Source: an uncultured Lachnospiraceae bacterium (GTDB lineage: Bacteria > Bacillota > Clostridia > Lachnospirales > Lachnospiraceae). From it: a DNA stretch of 64,000 bases. Under the pieces are notes generated by a model. The model was not told where the DNA came from and did not search any database. It saw nothing but the letters and a program-made list of their open reading frames with translations. Numbering within the stretch: the first letter of the stretch is position 1; every line of letters begins with the position of its first letter. The stretch lies in assembly GCA_944383765.1 (NCBI GenBank), contig CALWQT010000002.1:176179-240178 (forward strand). The letters are read 5' to 3'. Both the position numbers and the translations under genes were made by a program. This document shows, one piece after another, positions 17,140 through 26,720 of this stretch.

Positions 17140-17231
17140 ATAAAATCTTTATAATTATTTTATGCTTTTTCCATGGAAAAGACATAAAAGAGTTTTAAAA
17201 TAAAAAATACTTACAGAAAGAAGAAAGGAAT

Positions 17232-19097
17232 ATGAGTATGAAAGAGGTTAAGACACCAAAAAAGCCACTGATATTTTATTACATGATAGCCATGGTGGTA
17301 TTGCTGTTATTCAATGCCCTGGTTACGCCAACATTATTTTCTGCTCAGGTGCAGGAAGTGGATTATGGCGTATTTCTTCAGATGGCAGAGGATAAAAAGC
17401 TGTCTGAAGTTCAGGTAACGGATACAGAGATTATTTTCAGTGATAATGATACGCCCCAGCATTTTTACAAAACAGGAAGAATGGACGACCTGTTTTTGAC
17501 GGACCGTCTTTATAATGCAGGAATCCGTGAATTTGGAAGTCCTATTGTCAAACAGGCGTCTCCGCTGGCCCAGGCCCTTGTCAGCTGGATATTCCCGGTG
17601 ATCATATTTATTGTGCTGGGACAGCTGTTTTCCCGGTACCTGATGAAAAAAATGGGAGCGGGAGGCATGGGAAATGCTATGTCGTTTGGAAAGAGCAATG
17701 CCAAGGTTTATGTCCAATCCACAGAAGGAATCCGTTTTTCTGATGTGGCAGGGGAAGACGAGGCAAAGGAACTGCTGAAAGAAATCGTGGATTATCTTCA
17801 CAATCCTCAGCGATATGCAGATATTGGTGCTACTATACCGAAAGGAGCCCTTCTGGTTGGCCCTCCCGGAACTGGAAAAACTCTTTTGGCGAAAGCTGTG
17901 GCAGGTGAGGCAAATGTTCCGTTTTTCTCCATTTCCGGTTCAGAGTTTGTGGAAATGTTTGTAGGAATGGGTGCTGCCAAAGTAAGGGATCTGTTTAAGC
18001 AGGCCAATGAAAAAGCCCCCTGTATTGTATTTATTGATGAGATTGATACCATTGGAAAGAAAAGAGATAGCGGCGGCATAGGAGGAAATGATGAAAGGGA
18101 ACAGACCCTGAACCAGCTGCTGACAGAAATGGACGGATTTGATGCGAAAAAAGGAGTCATTATCCTGGCTGCCACGAACCGGCCGGAGACTCTGGACCCG
18201 GCACTTCTGCGCCCTGGCCGTTTTGACAGAAGGATACCGGTAGAACTGCCTGATCTGAAAGGGCGGGAGGAAATATTAAAAGTACATGGAAAGAAAGTAA
18301 AGCTTTCCGATGATGTGGATTTTTCTGCTATTGCAAAGGCAGCAGCAGGAGCCAGCGGAGCAGAGCTGGCCAATATGGTCAATGAAGCCGCTCTTCATGC
18401 TGTGAGAAATGGACGGACGGTTGTGAGCCAGGCAGACCTGGAAGAGAGTGTGGAAGTGGTGATTGCCGGTTACCAGAAGAAGAATAAGATTATGACAGAC
18501 CATGAAAAGATGATCGTTTCCTATCATGAAATCGGCCATGCACTGGTAGCGGCCCTGCAGACAAATTCTGCTCCGGTAACGAAGATCACCATCATTCCAA
18601 GAACATCGGGAGCGTTAGGCTATACCATGCAGGTAGAGCAGAATGACCATACGCTTATGACAAAAGAAGAGATTGAAAATAAGATTGCTACCTATACCGG
18701 CGGTCGTGTGGCAGAGGACCTGATTTTCCATTCCATTACTACAGGAGCCTCCAATGATATCGAGCAGGCGACAAAACTGGCAAGAGCCATGATCACCCGT
18801 TTCGGAATGAGCGACAGCTTTGGAATGGTGGCACTGGAGACAGTAGGAAATCAGTATCTGGGCGGAGATGCTTCTCTGGCCTGCTCAGCGGATACGGCAG
18901 CTGAGATTGACAGAAAAGTGATCCAGGTAGTGAAAGAACAGTATGAGAAAGCAGAGAAACTGTTAAAATCCCATATGAAGGAATTAAATTCACTGGCTCA
19001 GTATCTGTATGCCCATGAGACGATCACAGGGGAAGAATTTATGGATATTTTAAAAGAGACTTCCAGTGATGGGGAAAAACCAGAAGAAACTGTGTGA
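17232..19097 (+). CDS. ftsH: ATP-dependent zinc metalloprotease FtsH
   Basis: This is a 621-residue membrane AAA+ protease. It has two N-terminal transmembrane segments (about residues 14-36 and 112-134) flanking an FtsH extracellular domain. The AAA module has Walker A GPPGTGKT (near 209-216), Walker B IVFIDEID and the SRH region ATNRPETLDPALLRPGRFDRR. The zinc protease domain has HEIGH near residue 434. It degrades misfolded membrane proteins and short-lived regulators. The extracellular loop is short, typical of Firmicutes. The gene stands alone, with terminators on both sides. Confidence 0.96.
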   Translation: MSMKEVKTPKKPLIFYYMIAMVVLLLFNALVTPTLFSAQVQEVDYGVFLQMAEDKKLSEVQVTDTEIIFSDNDTPQHFYKTGRMDDLFLTDRLYNAGIREFGSPIVKQASPLAQALVSWIFPVIIFIVLGQLFSRYLMKKMGAGGMGNAMSFGKSNAKVYVQSTEGIRFSDVAGEDEAKELLKEIVDYLHNPQRYADIGATIPKGALLVGPPGTGKTLLAKAVAGEANVPFFSISGSEFVEMFVGMGAAKVRDLFKQANEKAPCIVFIDEIDTIGKKRDSGGIGGNDEREQTLNQLLTEMDGFDAKKGVIILAATNRPETLDPALLRPGRFDRRIPVELPDLKGREEILKVHGKKVKLSDDVDFSAIAKAAAGASGAELANMVNEAALHAVRNGRTVVSQADLEESVEVVIAGYQKKNKIMTDHEKMIVSYHEIGHALVAALQTNSAPVTKITIIPRTSGALGYTMQVEQNDHTLMTKEEIENKIATYTGGRVAEDLIFHSITTGASNDIEQATKLARAMITRFGMSDSFGMVALETVGNQYLGGDASLACSADTAAEIDRKVIQVVKEQYEKAEKLLKSHMKELNSLAQYLYAHETITGEEFMDILKETSSDGEKPEETV

Positions 19098-19116
19098 TAA
19101 CAGAAAGCGGAATGAT

Positions 19117-19149
19117 AAAATGCCTGGAGATTTTTCTCCAGGCATTTTT
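19117..19149. terminator. Bidirectional terminator between ftsH and deoC
   Basis: A 14-bp perfect stem AAAATGCCTGGAGA (19117-19130) pairs with 19135-19148 and has T runs on both strands. It can end the convergent ftsH and deoC transcripts. Confidence 0.88.
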
Positions 19150-19177
19150 ACTGCTGTTTTTCGGCTATGGAATCCGG

Positions 19178-19813
19178 TTACAGCAGGATCACGCCGTTTC
19201 CTGCTCCAATCCGGTCAGCCCCGGCTTCCAGAAGCTGTTTGGCAAATTCAGGGGTGCGGATGCCGCCGCTTGCCTTTACCTGAAGCCGGTCTCCTACGGT
19301 TTTTTTCATCAAAGCAACGTCCTCAATGGTAGCGCCGCCAGTGGAGAAACCAGTAGAAGTTTTCACAAATGCAGCTCCTGCGGCTTCAGCGGCCTGGCAG
19401 GCTTTTACTTTTTCTTCATCGGTCAGCAGACAGGTCTCGATGATAACTTTTACGATGGCAGGGGAGGAGGCCTCTACGACAGCCTGGATGTCTTCCCGTA
19501 CCAGATCCCAGTTTCCGTCTTTGGCTGCTCCGATATTGATTACCATATCCACTTCCTGGGCCCCGCATTCCACGGCTGCTTTTGCCTCATATGCTTTTGC
19601 ACAGGTCAGCATAGCGCCCAGAGGGAAACCTACGACACAGCAGGTTTTCACGTCACTTCCCTGCAGTTCCTTGGCAACCAGAGGGACATGGCAGCTGTTG
19701 ACACAGACAGAGGCAAAATGATGTTCTTTTGCCTCCTGGCAATAGCGGATAATGGTTTCGGAAGATGCATCTGCTTTCAGCATAGTGTGGTCAATGTTTC
19801 CTGCAATACTCAT
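19178..19813 (-). CDS. deoC: Deoxyribose-phosphate aldolase
   Basis: This is a 211-residue TIM-barrel class I aldolase. It has the N-terminal [15 protein letters not shown] segment, [10 protein letters not shown], the [15 protein letters not shown] strand and FVKTSTGFS with the Schiff-base lysine. It cleaves 2-deoxyribose-5-phosphate to glyceraldehyde-3-phosphate and acetaldehyde in nucleoside catabolism. It is divergent from the LacI-type regulator and ribokinase, with shared operators between. An AGGAGAATATC site precedes the ATG. Confidence 0.95.
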   Translation of the reverse strand: MSIAGNIDHTMLKADASSETIIRYCQEAKEHHFASVCVNSCHVPLVAKELQGSDVKTCCVVGFPLGAMLTCAKAYEAKAAVECGAQEVDMVINIGAAKDGNWDLVREDIQAVVEASSPAIVKVIIETCLLTDEEKVKACQAAEAAGAAFVKTSTGFSTGGATIEDVALMKKTVGDRLQVKASGGIRTPEFAKQLLEAGADRIGAGNGVILL

Positions 19814-19863
19814 GATGATATTCTCCTTTCATGTTTCAATGGGGGTAGATTTTGAATGGTTTT

Positions 19864-19907
19864 ATTATATCACAGGAAAAGATCGATTTCAATATAAAGC
19901 GGTTTCA
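19864..19907 (-). promoter_or_regulatory. deoC promoter with upstream LacI-type operator
   Basis: Read on the minus strand, TTGAAA (plus 19887-19892) and TATAAT (plus 19864-19869) are 17 bases apart. The operator-like ATAAAGCGGTTTCA (plus 19894-19907) touches the -35 and differs at two positions from the perfect site at 19983. Confidence 0.72.
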
Positions 19908-19939
19908 TTTAAATATAGGTGGAAAATCCTTTGCTATTA

Positions 19940-19996
19940 TTGACTTTTTTGAAATGATATGATACTTTTGAAACATAAATAGTGAAAGCGGTTTCA
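19940..19996 (+). promoter_or_regulatory. lacI-rbsK promoter and LacI-family operator
   Basis: TTGACT (19940-19945) and TACTTT (19963-19968) are 17 bases apart. TGAAAGCGGTTTCA (19983-19996) has the TGAAA-N-CG-N-TTTCA symmetry with central CG typical of LacI/GalR operators. It sits just past the start point, as for a self-repressing gene. Confidence 0.75.
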
Positions 19997-20020
19997 TAAA
20001 CAGACGGTAGGAGAATTGTA

Positions 20021-21067
20021 ATGAATATCTATGATATAGCAGAAAAAGCCGGAGTATCCCCGTCTACTGTTTCCAGGGTATTGAATGACCGGGGGAATGT
20101 GAAGGAGTCAACGAAAAAGAAAGTACTCCGTATTATTGAGGAAGAGAATTATATTCCCAGTGCATTGGCAAGAAATTTAAGCGTAGGGGAGTGCAGAAAT
20201 ATTGCTTTTCTGGCTCCGGATATTGAAAATCCTTTTTTCAGCAAGATTCTGCATGGAATATCGAACCGGGCGTCCCAAACAGGTTATGGTGTTTTTATGT
20301 TTGGTACAGATGAGGAGCCGGAAAGAGAACATCAGGTGCTGGATTCTCTGCTTCGGGATAAGCCGGGAGGGCTGATCGTGATCCCAGTGCAGGAACATGA
20401 CAGGCTGACAGCGGAAAAATTAAAAACGCTGGAATCCGAAGGGATTCCTGTGGTGTTAGTAGACCGGGACTTTCAGGATGCCAGTTTGGATGGGGTTTTT
20501 TCTGAAGATTTCCAGGGAGCCAGGAAGGGAGTTGCGTGTCTGATACAGGCAGGTCATAAAAAGATAGGCATGATCGGAGGACCGGTTACTTCCAGACCTG
20601 GACGGGAAAGGCGAAAAGGGTATGAGACAGCATTACGGGAACATGATATCAGGTTCAGGGAAGAGTATATGGTTGATGGGAATTTTATGGAAGAAACTTC
20701 TTATCAGGCCATGAAGAAGCTGATGGAGTTAACAGACCCCCCTACTGCTGTGTTTACGGCTAATAATATGGCGACGCTTGGCTGTTTAAAATATATGAAA
20801 GAGAATGACCTGAAACTGGTAAGGGATCTGGCTTTGGTGGGGTTTGATGATATTCCGGAACTGCAGTATACAGATATACAGCTGACTGTGGTGACGAGAC
20901 CAATTTATGATATGGGTTGGGAAGCGATGCGTCTGATGGAACAGAGACTGAAAGATAAGAAGGAACTGGGGGAAAACCGGAAGGTGGTCCAGCGGATCAT
21001 GGTCCGTACCGGTCTGGTTGTAAGAGGGTCAGAGGCGTATCCAATAGGAGAAGGAGGAACGTTATGA
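20021..21067 (+). CDS. LacI-family transcriptional repressor (RbsR-like)
   Basis: This is a 348-residue protein with the N-terminal LacI HTH (NIYDIAEKAGVSPSTVSRVLN, residues 2-22, in two helices) and a periplasmic-binding-like effector domain with NIAFLAPDIENPFFS, GIPVVLVDRDF and DLALVGFDDIPE. It overlaps rbsK by four bases. Its two likely operators lie between it and deoC. Neighbours suggest ribose or deoxyribose, or their phosphates, as inducer. Confidence 0.92.
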   Translation: MNIYDIAEKAGVSPSTVSRVLNDRGNVKESTKKKVLRIIEEENYIPSALARNLSVGECRNIAFLAPDIENPFFSKILHGISNRASQTGYGVFMFGTDEEPEREHQVLDSLLRDKPGGLIVIPVQEHDRLTAEKLKTLESEGIPVVLVDRDFQDASLDGVFSEDFQGARKGVACLIQAGHKKIGMIGGPVTSRPGRERRKGYETALREHDIRFREEYMVDGNFMEETSYQAMKKLMELTDPPTAVFTANNMATLGCLKYMKENDLKLVRDLALVGFDDIPELQYTDIQLTVVTRPIYDMGWEAMRLMEQRLKDKKELGENRKVVQRIMVRTGLVVRGSEAYPIGEGGTL

Positions 21068-21987
21068 GCAAGGTAACAGTATTTGGGAGTTTTGTGGTGG
21101 ATCTGATGGCCAGGAGCCCGCATCTTCCGGTTCCGGGAGAAACGGTGAAAGGCTCCGTCTTTAAAATGGGACCTGGAGGAAAGGGGTTTAACCAGTGTGT
21201 GGCGGCCCATAAGGCGGGGGCTCATGTGACTATGGTGACCAAACTGGGGAAAGACAGTTTTGCAGAGGTAGCACTGAATACCATGAAGGATCTGGGAATG
21301 GACAGCAGTCATTTGTTTTTTGCGGAAAATGAGGAGACCGGGATAGCGCTGATTCTGGTAGATGAACATACCAGCCAGAATGAGATCATTATTGTGCCGG
21401 GGGCCTGCAATACCATTACAGAGGAAGAGACGAATGCCGTGGAATCTGTGATCCGGGATTCGGAATATGTGCTTTTACAGCTGGAAGTGAATCAGGATGC
21501 CAATGAGCGGATCGCAGATATGGCTAACAAATACGGCTGTAAGGTGATCGTCAATACGGCTCCTTATGCGCCGGTGAGTGAGGAATTTCTGTCCAAAGTT
21601 TATATGGTGACTCCCAATGAAGTGGAGGCAAGGGAGCTGACGGGAATCGAAGTGACGGATCTGGAGTCGGCCAGCAGAGCTGCCAGATATTTTTATGACA
21701 GAGGGGTAGAGAACGTGATCATCACCTTAGGTTCCAGAGGGGTATTTGTATCGTCTGACGGACGGGAAGAGATTGTGCCTGCCTATTCTGTGAAAGCAGT
21801 AGATACCACCGGTGCAGGAGATGCGTTTAACGGAGGGCTCCTGGCGGCGCTTGCAGAAGGAAAAGATATCTGGGAGGCAGTCCGGTTTGCCAATGGATTG
21901 GCAGCGGTATCGGTCCAGAGGCTGGGAACGACACCGGCCATGCCTTCCAGGGAAGAGATTGAACAATTCCTGGAGAGCCGGAAATAA
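21064..21987 (+). CDS. rbsK: Ribokinase
   Basis: This is a 307-residue PfkB-family sugar kinase. It has the N-terminal GPGGKGFNQCVAAHKAG substrate motif and the C-terminal anion-hole motif DTTGAGDAFNGG with the catalytic Asp253. It phosphorylates ribose (or deoxyribose) at O5, feeding deoC or the pentose phosphate pathway. The ATG overlaps the upstream regulator stop (ATGA). No ribose transporter is present in this cluster, so internal nucleoside breakdown is the likelier source of sugar. Confidence 0.9.
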   Translation: MSKVTVFGSFVVDLMARSPHLPVPGETVKGSVFKMGPGGKGFNQCVAAHKAGAHVTMVTKLGKDSFAEVALNTMKDLGMDSSHLFFAENEETGIALILVDEHTSQNEIIIVPGACNTITEEETNAVESVIRDSEYVLLQLEVNQDANERIADMANKYGCKVIVNTAPYAPVSEEFLSKVYMVTPNEVEARELTGIEVTDLESASRAARYFYDRGVENVIITLGSRGVFVSSDGREEIVPAYSVKAVDTTGAGDAFNGGLLAALAEGKDIWEAVRFANGLAAVSVQRLGTTPAMPSREEIEQFLESRK

Positions 21988-22000
21988 AATAACAAATAAG

Positions 22001-22050
22001 AAAAATACGTATTGAAAAGAGAACAGGCTCTTGACAATACGTATTTTTTT
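22001..22050. terminator. Bidirectional terminator between rbsK and the membrane protein gene
   Basis: AAAAATACGTATTG (22001-22014) pairs with 22035-22048. An inner AAGAG/CTCTT helix extends the hairpin, and there are T runs on both strands. Confidence 0.85.
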
Positions 22051-22058
22051 GTGAAACT

Positions 22059-23750
22059 TTATTTCCACTCCAGTACCTGATAGGGATCATCAGCGGCAGA
22101 GTAGGTGAAGGTAACGGAATCACCTGGCTGTACGAATGGAAGCTGAGGGCTCACCGTGATGGGAGCGGCGTAAACCTGGCTGGAACCGGTAAGAGTAAAG
22201 TAATAGTAGGTGTTGCCAGACAGGACAACGCTTTCTATGGCGTCAATCGTACCGGAAAGAGGCAGTTCTTCTGCTTCCTGCTGGACCTCCACATCTTCCA
22301 GATTCAGCGCCGCCCGGTAATTCTGTTTCGCCTGGTCGATGGTCTGCCCTGTTCCTACTACCTGATATTGCTCCACATCTACAAAGGCATACATTTTTAC
22401 CAGCCCGGCAGCATCTTTCAGCGAGATGAAATAAGTGGGGCGGTCAGAAATATTCAGCAGCAGAGGGAAGGTAGCCTGGTAGTTTAAGTGCTGTACCTGG
22501 CCTTCTGCAGACGCCATGGCGGAGGTTTCGGTGGCTCCCGGTACCGTATAGAATTTCGTCTCTTTCGTTCTCAGGTTTACCAGCACAAATCCGATATTAG
22601 ACTGGTCGGCAGTCACAGAAGACATACCGGTATACAGATATACGTCGTCATTGATGGCCAGATAATTGTAACCATAGGTGGTGCGGCGCACATTCCGCTG
22701 TCCGAAGATAGAATTCAGATAGCCGTTTTGGAATTTGCCGTTATCGTCCAGCTGAGTGATGATCATATCAGAAGCATAGAGCTGGTCGATCCATTGGGGA
22801 ACCTCGTCTTTTTTATAGTAAGTGCTTTCTCCGGTTACGGCGTTCACCAGTATGGCGCCTTCAATATCTTTTCCGTCCCACCAGCCAACCCGGTAGGTGA
22901 TGGTAGGAGCGACCCAGTAGGGAACTCCGTTGTCATCAATTTCAAAGGAAACCTGGTCAAACATTTTAGTAGGATAGTGGAAGCGGAGATAACGGTAAAT
23001 GTTCCGGAAAAAGTATTCGCTGGGAGAATATTTCATGCCTTCTTCCAGCCAGACCAGATTGGTCTGCTGGTTTACCATATCTACGGTAATATAAGCAGGA
23101 AGTCCTTTTTTCTGGTTAAACAGCCATTTGATCGGATCGGCATACATCAAAGGAGTAACCCGGTAGGGGGAACCGTTATAGTTGATCTGGGTGTAGTTGG
23201 AAGCAATCTCGAACTGGGATACCAGTTCGGTCATTTCTCCCAGCTTACGGTTTCCCAGCTGCTGTGCAGTATCCCGGTCCACGACAGGAATGTTGGACAT
23301 ATCGATTTCCGCAATATCCGTGGAGAAATCCCCGTCAGTAATGGTGATCAGGTCACGGTACCGGGAAGCGTTAAAAATCTGAAGCCCGGAAACATCAGCC
23401 AGTATCATCAGGACAATCAGGACTGCGATCACCAGAAATCCATACTTTAACGGTTTTTCCAGGCTGATTCTGGGCTTCTCTTTGGAAGAACGGCGTTCCA
23501 GGATCACCTGTCCCGTCAGCGGGTCTTTATGGGCCACAGTCATGCCTCCGCCTGTCAGGGCAGTCAGAAACTGTTTGACATAAGTAAGAAAGTTTACTAC
23601 CAGTATCACCATCACAGACAGGATCAGAAACTGGAAAAAGTTTTTGTCCCGCAGGTTTACAGCCGGAAGCATCACATAAAAGAGCAGGAAGATCAGGACT
23701 GCAGATATGGCAATGCGGCTGATGATGGAAGAAAATTTGTGCTGTTTCAT
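22059..23750 (-). CDS. Conserved membrane-anchored protein of unknown function
   Basis: This is a 563-residue protein. Three hydrophobic segments (about 15-32, 37-58 and 101-121) surround a short loop. A large soluble part of about 430 residues follows, with alternating strand-like segments, many aromatic residues (RVGWWDGKD, TTYGYNYLAI) and no catalytic motif I can name. Similar proteins of this size are common and unannotated in Clostridia. The soluble part is probably outside the cell. It is divergent from the catalase-fold gene. No function is proposed. Confidence 0.8.
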   Translation of the reverse strand: MKQHKFSSIISRIAISAVLIFLLFYVMLPAVNLRDKNFFQFLILSVMVILVVNFLTYVKQFLTALTGGGMTVAHKDPLTGQVILERRSSKEKPRISLEKPLKYGFLVIAVLIVLMILADVSGLQIFNASRYRDLITITDGDFSTDIAEIDMSNIPVVDRDTAQQLGNRKLGEMTELVSQFEIASNYTQINYNGSPYRVTPLMYADPIKWLFNQKKGLPAYITVDMVNQQTNLVWLEEGMKYSPSEYFFRNIYRYLRFHYPTKMFDQVSFEIDDNGVPYWVAPTITYRVGWWDGKDIEGAILVNAVTGESTYYKKDEVPQWIDQLYASDMIITQLDDNGKFQNGYLNSIFGQRNVRRTTYGYNYLAINDDVYLYTGMSSVTADQSNIGFVLVNLRTKETKFYTVPGATETSAMASAEGQVQHLNYQATFPLLLNISDRPTYFISLKDAAGLVKMYAFVDVEQYQVVGTGQTIDQAKQNYRAALNLEDVEVQQEAEELPLSGTIDAIESVVLSGNTYYYFTLTGSSQVYAAPITVSPQLPFVQPGDSVTFTYSAADDPYQVLEWK

Positions 23751-23931
23751 AGTGTTTATGACCTCCTAAATATACGATATCATACAAGCTTTTCCCATTC
23801 TATCATTATTCCCATATTCGGGCAATAGAATGCCGGTATTGTTTATGGAAGCTTAATATTTTCAGAAGGACAGTCTAGAATCCGGATATCCGGCATAGGC
23901 TGACATAACAGGACAGGAGGGCAGAGAGATC

Positions 23932-25185
23932 ATGAGAACAGGAATTGATGGAAAGGGATATGCTGGTCCCAGATATTTGTTTGAACAGCCGGCAGGTATG
24001 GGGAAAGACCTGTTATGGGAAAAGAAGGAAACCGAAAGGAAAGAAACGGCGTGGGGAGGATTTGGATTTTTTTATCCCTGCCGTTCCATGAAAGAATATA
24101 CCTGTGCGGGATTCCTTCAGGATGAAAAGGAGCCTACCCAGGTTTTTCTCCGCTTTCAGGGACAGGATTACAGAAAACCCAGGAGTGCAGGAGAATTTGG
24201 CATCAGATTTTATACCAGGGAGGGAAATTATGACCTGACAGGATCCAACCTTCCGGTATCCGGTATCTGTGACGGGAGTAAATACGGAGACTGGCTTCAG
24301 GCACAGGGAAGAGACAGGGAGGTTCCGAAACATACAGAGCAGGTCTGGGATTTTTATTCCCGGTCTCCGGAAACGCTCCATATGCTTATGTGGCTGTATA
24401 GTCCTCAAGGAAGGGTACAGGATTACAGGACAACCCGATGGTTTGGAGGCAATACCTTTGTATGGGTGACTGGAGAGGGAAAAAGATCTTATGTCAGATA
24501 TCAGCTCCTTCCGGAGAAGGAAAGGAAGGACTGCTTTGGGTACGGGCTGTGGGTCCAGGTGATGGATATGGAACAGGAATCCCGGCTTGGCTTTGAGCCG
24601 TTTGATGGGACCAGACTATGGCCGGAAGACTCCTGTTCCCTGCTCCAGGCCGGTACGGTTGCTCTGGAAGGGGAGCTGGGGGAATATGAGGTATGGACAG
24701 AACAGGCACCTCTGGATCTGGGAAATCTGGTACCGGGAATCGAGATATCCCAGGATATGATCCTGCAGGGAAAGCGGTTTGAGTGCGGAAAACGGTGGGA
24801 CCCAAGACAGATGAAAGTCAGCAGCTTGTTTCGGATGGGCATCAGGAGCGTGGAGGGACCGGGCGGTTTTCTGAAACCCCAGGTAGAAACAGGAGAGAGC
24901 GTGGAGTATGAGGAAACAGCAGGAGAAGCGGCCGGAAGGAAAAATAATCTGGAGAATGGCAATTTCCAAAAAAGAAATTTTGCAGGAAACGGAGAACAGA
25001 TTTTTGTTCAGGCATCAAAACGGTATCAGGCTATGACGGAGGAAGAACAGATGGAAACAGCTTCGGCCATAGGGGAGGAATTGTCTGTGTGCAGCCGCCA
25101 GGTCCAGGAACGGGAATTGTCCCTTTTTCATTGGGTAAACAGGGGACTGGCATGGGCTGTCATGAGGGAAATCGGGAAAAAATAA
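23932..25185 (+). CDS. Degenerate catalase-fold protein lacking key heme residues
   Basis: The 417-residue protein follows the catalase fold over most of its length: IRFYTREGNYDLTGSNLPV (91-109), WDFYSRSPETLHMLMWL (139-155), FEPFDGTRLWP (221-231) and NLVPGIEISQDMILQGK (265-281). The essential residues differ. The distal His of the VVHAKGAGAFG motif is replaced (Lys37 or Glu38 in ERKETAWGGFG), while the distal Asn appears kept (Asn106). The proximal heme-ligand Tyr of the RLFAY motif is Cys285 in KRFEC. The normal C-terminus is replaced by a divergent tail. It is unlikely to be a normal catalase. A Cys-ligated heme or loss of heme are both possible. Confidence 0.82.
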   Translation: MRTGIDGKGYAGPRYLFEQPAGMGKDLLWEKKETERKETAWGGFGFFYPCRSMKEYTCAGFLQDEKEPTQVFLRFQGQDYRKPRSAGEFGIRFYTREGNYDLTGSNLPVSGICDGSKYGDWLQAQGRDREVPKHTEQVWDFYSRSPETLHMLMWLYSPQGRVQDYRTTRWFGGNTFVWVTGEGKRSYVRYQLLPEKERKDCFGYGLWVQVMDMEQESRLGFEPFDGTRLWPEDSCSLLQAGTVALEGELGEYEVWTEQAPLDLGNLVPGIEISQDMILQGKRFECGKRWDPRQMKVSSLFRMGIRSVEGPGGFLKPQVETGESVEYEETAGEAAGRKNNLENGNFQKRNFAGNGEQIFVQASKRYQAMTEEEQMETASAIGEELSVCSRQVQERELSLFHWVNRGLAWAVMREIGKK

Positions 25186-25279
25186 GAAAGTCATCATTTT
25201 TTTCTTTCTCCGGTTGTGATATAATAGGAACGTTTAGAATGGACCAAAGAGTATGTTACAGATACAGGAGATATCGTTT

Positions 25280-26632
25280 ATGAAAAAATGCAATGTGTTA
25301 CTGCTTCTTACTTTATGTACAAGCCTGGCGTTTCCTCAGGCTGCTTATTCCAGCACGATTACGATTCCGCCGATTCCGGCAGCAGAGGGAACAACTCCTA
25401 CAGGGGGAGCCCTGGAGCCGTCGTCTTCTGTTCAGGAGACAGCCCCTACAGGAGGAGCCCTGGGGCCAGGAGCCGCCCAGGATCATGTGACTGCCCAGCA
25501 GTCTGCGGTTTCCAATTCGGTTTCCACCCAGAAGGAACCTCAGATTCAGGCCCAGGGGGCAGTGCTGTTAGACGGTAAGACGGAAAAACTTCTTTATGGA
25601 AAAAATGAGAAAACTCAGTTTTATCCTGCCAGTATTACAAAACTTATGACTGCCCTTCTGGTTGCGGAAAACTGCAGTCTGAATGAGACGGTTACCTTTT
25701 CCAAAACAGCCACTACCAATCTGGAGTCAGGGGCGGTTACCCTGAATCTGGTGGAAGGAGACCAGTTGTCGGTGCAGGATTGCCTGTATGCCCTGATGCT
25801 GAAATCTGCCAATGAGGTTGCCAACGGACTGGCAGAACATGTGTCAGGAAGTATTGAGAAGTTTGCGGACAAGATGGATGAAAGGGCAAAACAGCTGGGC
25901 TGCCAGAATACGAATTTTGAGAATCCCAATGGTTTAAACAATGCCCAGCATCTGACCACACCTTATGATATGGCTCTGATCGCCAAGGCTGCTTTTGAAA
26001 ATCCCACCGTGCAGAAGGTAACCTCTACCCTGAGTTATAAAGTGGCGCCCACTTCAAAAAATCCCAGCGGCAAGACAGTTACCATGGGACATAAAATGTT
26101 TTATTCCACGGACAGCCGGTATTATCCGGGGATTATCGGGGGGAAGACAGGATATACCTCAAAAGCAGGCAATACGCTGGTGACAGCTGTGGAGAGAGAC
26201 GGGGTAAGGCTGATCGCAGTGGTGATGAAGGCATCCGGAACCCATTATGAAGATACCAAGGCTCTGCTGGATTATGGATTTGAATATTATGATTCTCTGA
26301 CCACGGGGAATCCGGCAGGAACGAACTGCTGGGAGAAAAATGGAGATAACTGGTATTTTGTGAAGGCAGACGGTTCCCGGGCGGCGTCGGAATGGCTGAC
26401 GGTGGACGGACAGGAATACTGGTTTGATGCGGACGGAACCATGGCAACAGGCTGGCGCCAGGGAGCGGATGGCGTATGGTACTATTTCCGTGACAGCGGA
26501 GCCATGGCAAAAGATTACTGGGCGAAAAACGGAGAAATCTGGTATTATCTGGGATCAAACGGAGCGATGTTGAAAAATACCTATACACCGGACGGATATT
26601 ATGTAGATGCCACAGGAGCATGGGTGCAGTAG
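25280..26632 (+). CDS. Secreted D-alanyl-D-alanine carboxypeptidase with cell-wall-binding repeats
   Basis: The 450-residue protein has an N-terminal signal peptide (MKKCNVLLLLTLCTSLAF) and a Thr/Pro/Gly-rich linker with a repeated TPTGGALEP/TGGALGP unit. The PBP5-type domain has SITK (Ser118, Lys121), SAN (176-178) and KTG (289-291). The C-terminal part holds about four aromatic repeats of the GWRQGADGVWYYF and YWAKNGEIWYYLGSNGAM type, which bind wall polymers. It trims the terminal D-Ala of peptidoglycan. I chose ATG 25280 because AGGAG lies nine bases upstream; the longer frame adds a non-signal leader. A TATAAT is at 25220-25225. Confidence 0.92.
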   Translation: MKKCNVLLLLTLCTSLAFPQAAYSSTITIPPIPAAEGTTPTGGALEPSSSVQETAPTGGALGPGAAQDHVTAQQSAVSNSVSTQKEPQIQAQGAVLLDGKTEKLLYGKNEKTQFYPASITKLMTALLVAENCSLNETVTFSKTATTNLESGAVTLNLVEGDQLSVQDCLYALMLKSANEVANGLAEHVSGSIEKFADKMDERAKQLGCQNTNFENPNGLNNAQHLTTPYDMALIAKAAFENPTVQKVTSTLSYKVAPTSKNPSGKTVTMGHKMFYSTDSRYYPGIIGGKTGYTSKAGNTLVTAVERDGVRLIAVVMKASGTHYEDTKALLDYGFEYYDSLTTGNPAGTNCWEKNGDNWYFVKADGSRAASEWLTVDGQEYWFDADGTMATGWRQGADGVWYYFRDSGAMAKDYWAKNGEIWYYLGSNGAMLKNTYTPDGYYVDATGAWVQ

Positions 26633-26720
26633 GAGAAAAACCAGGCAGCAATCCGTGCATAAATTTCTCTGAAAGAGGAAAAGTAATAGAAAATCAGAAA
26701 TAACAGGAGGATTTTCTATT

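Noticed and set aside
19094..19855. 253-codon plus-strand frame opposite deoC
   Set aside because: It mirrors the deoC coding sequence on the other strand and crosses the ftsH-deoC terminator.
23932..25185. Functional catalase (katA)
   Set aside because: The positions of the catalytic His and proximal Tyr do not hold those residues, so an active catalase was not called.
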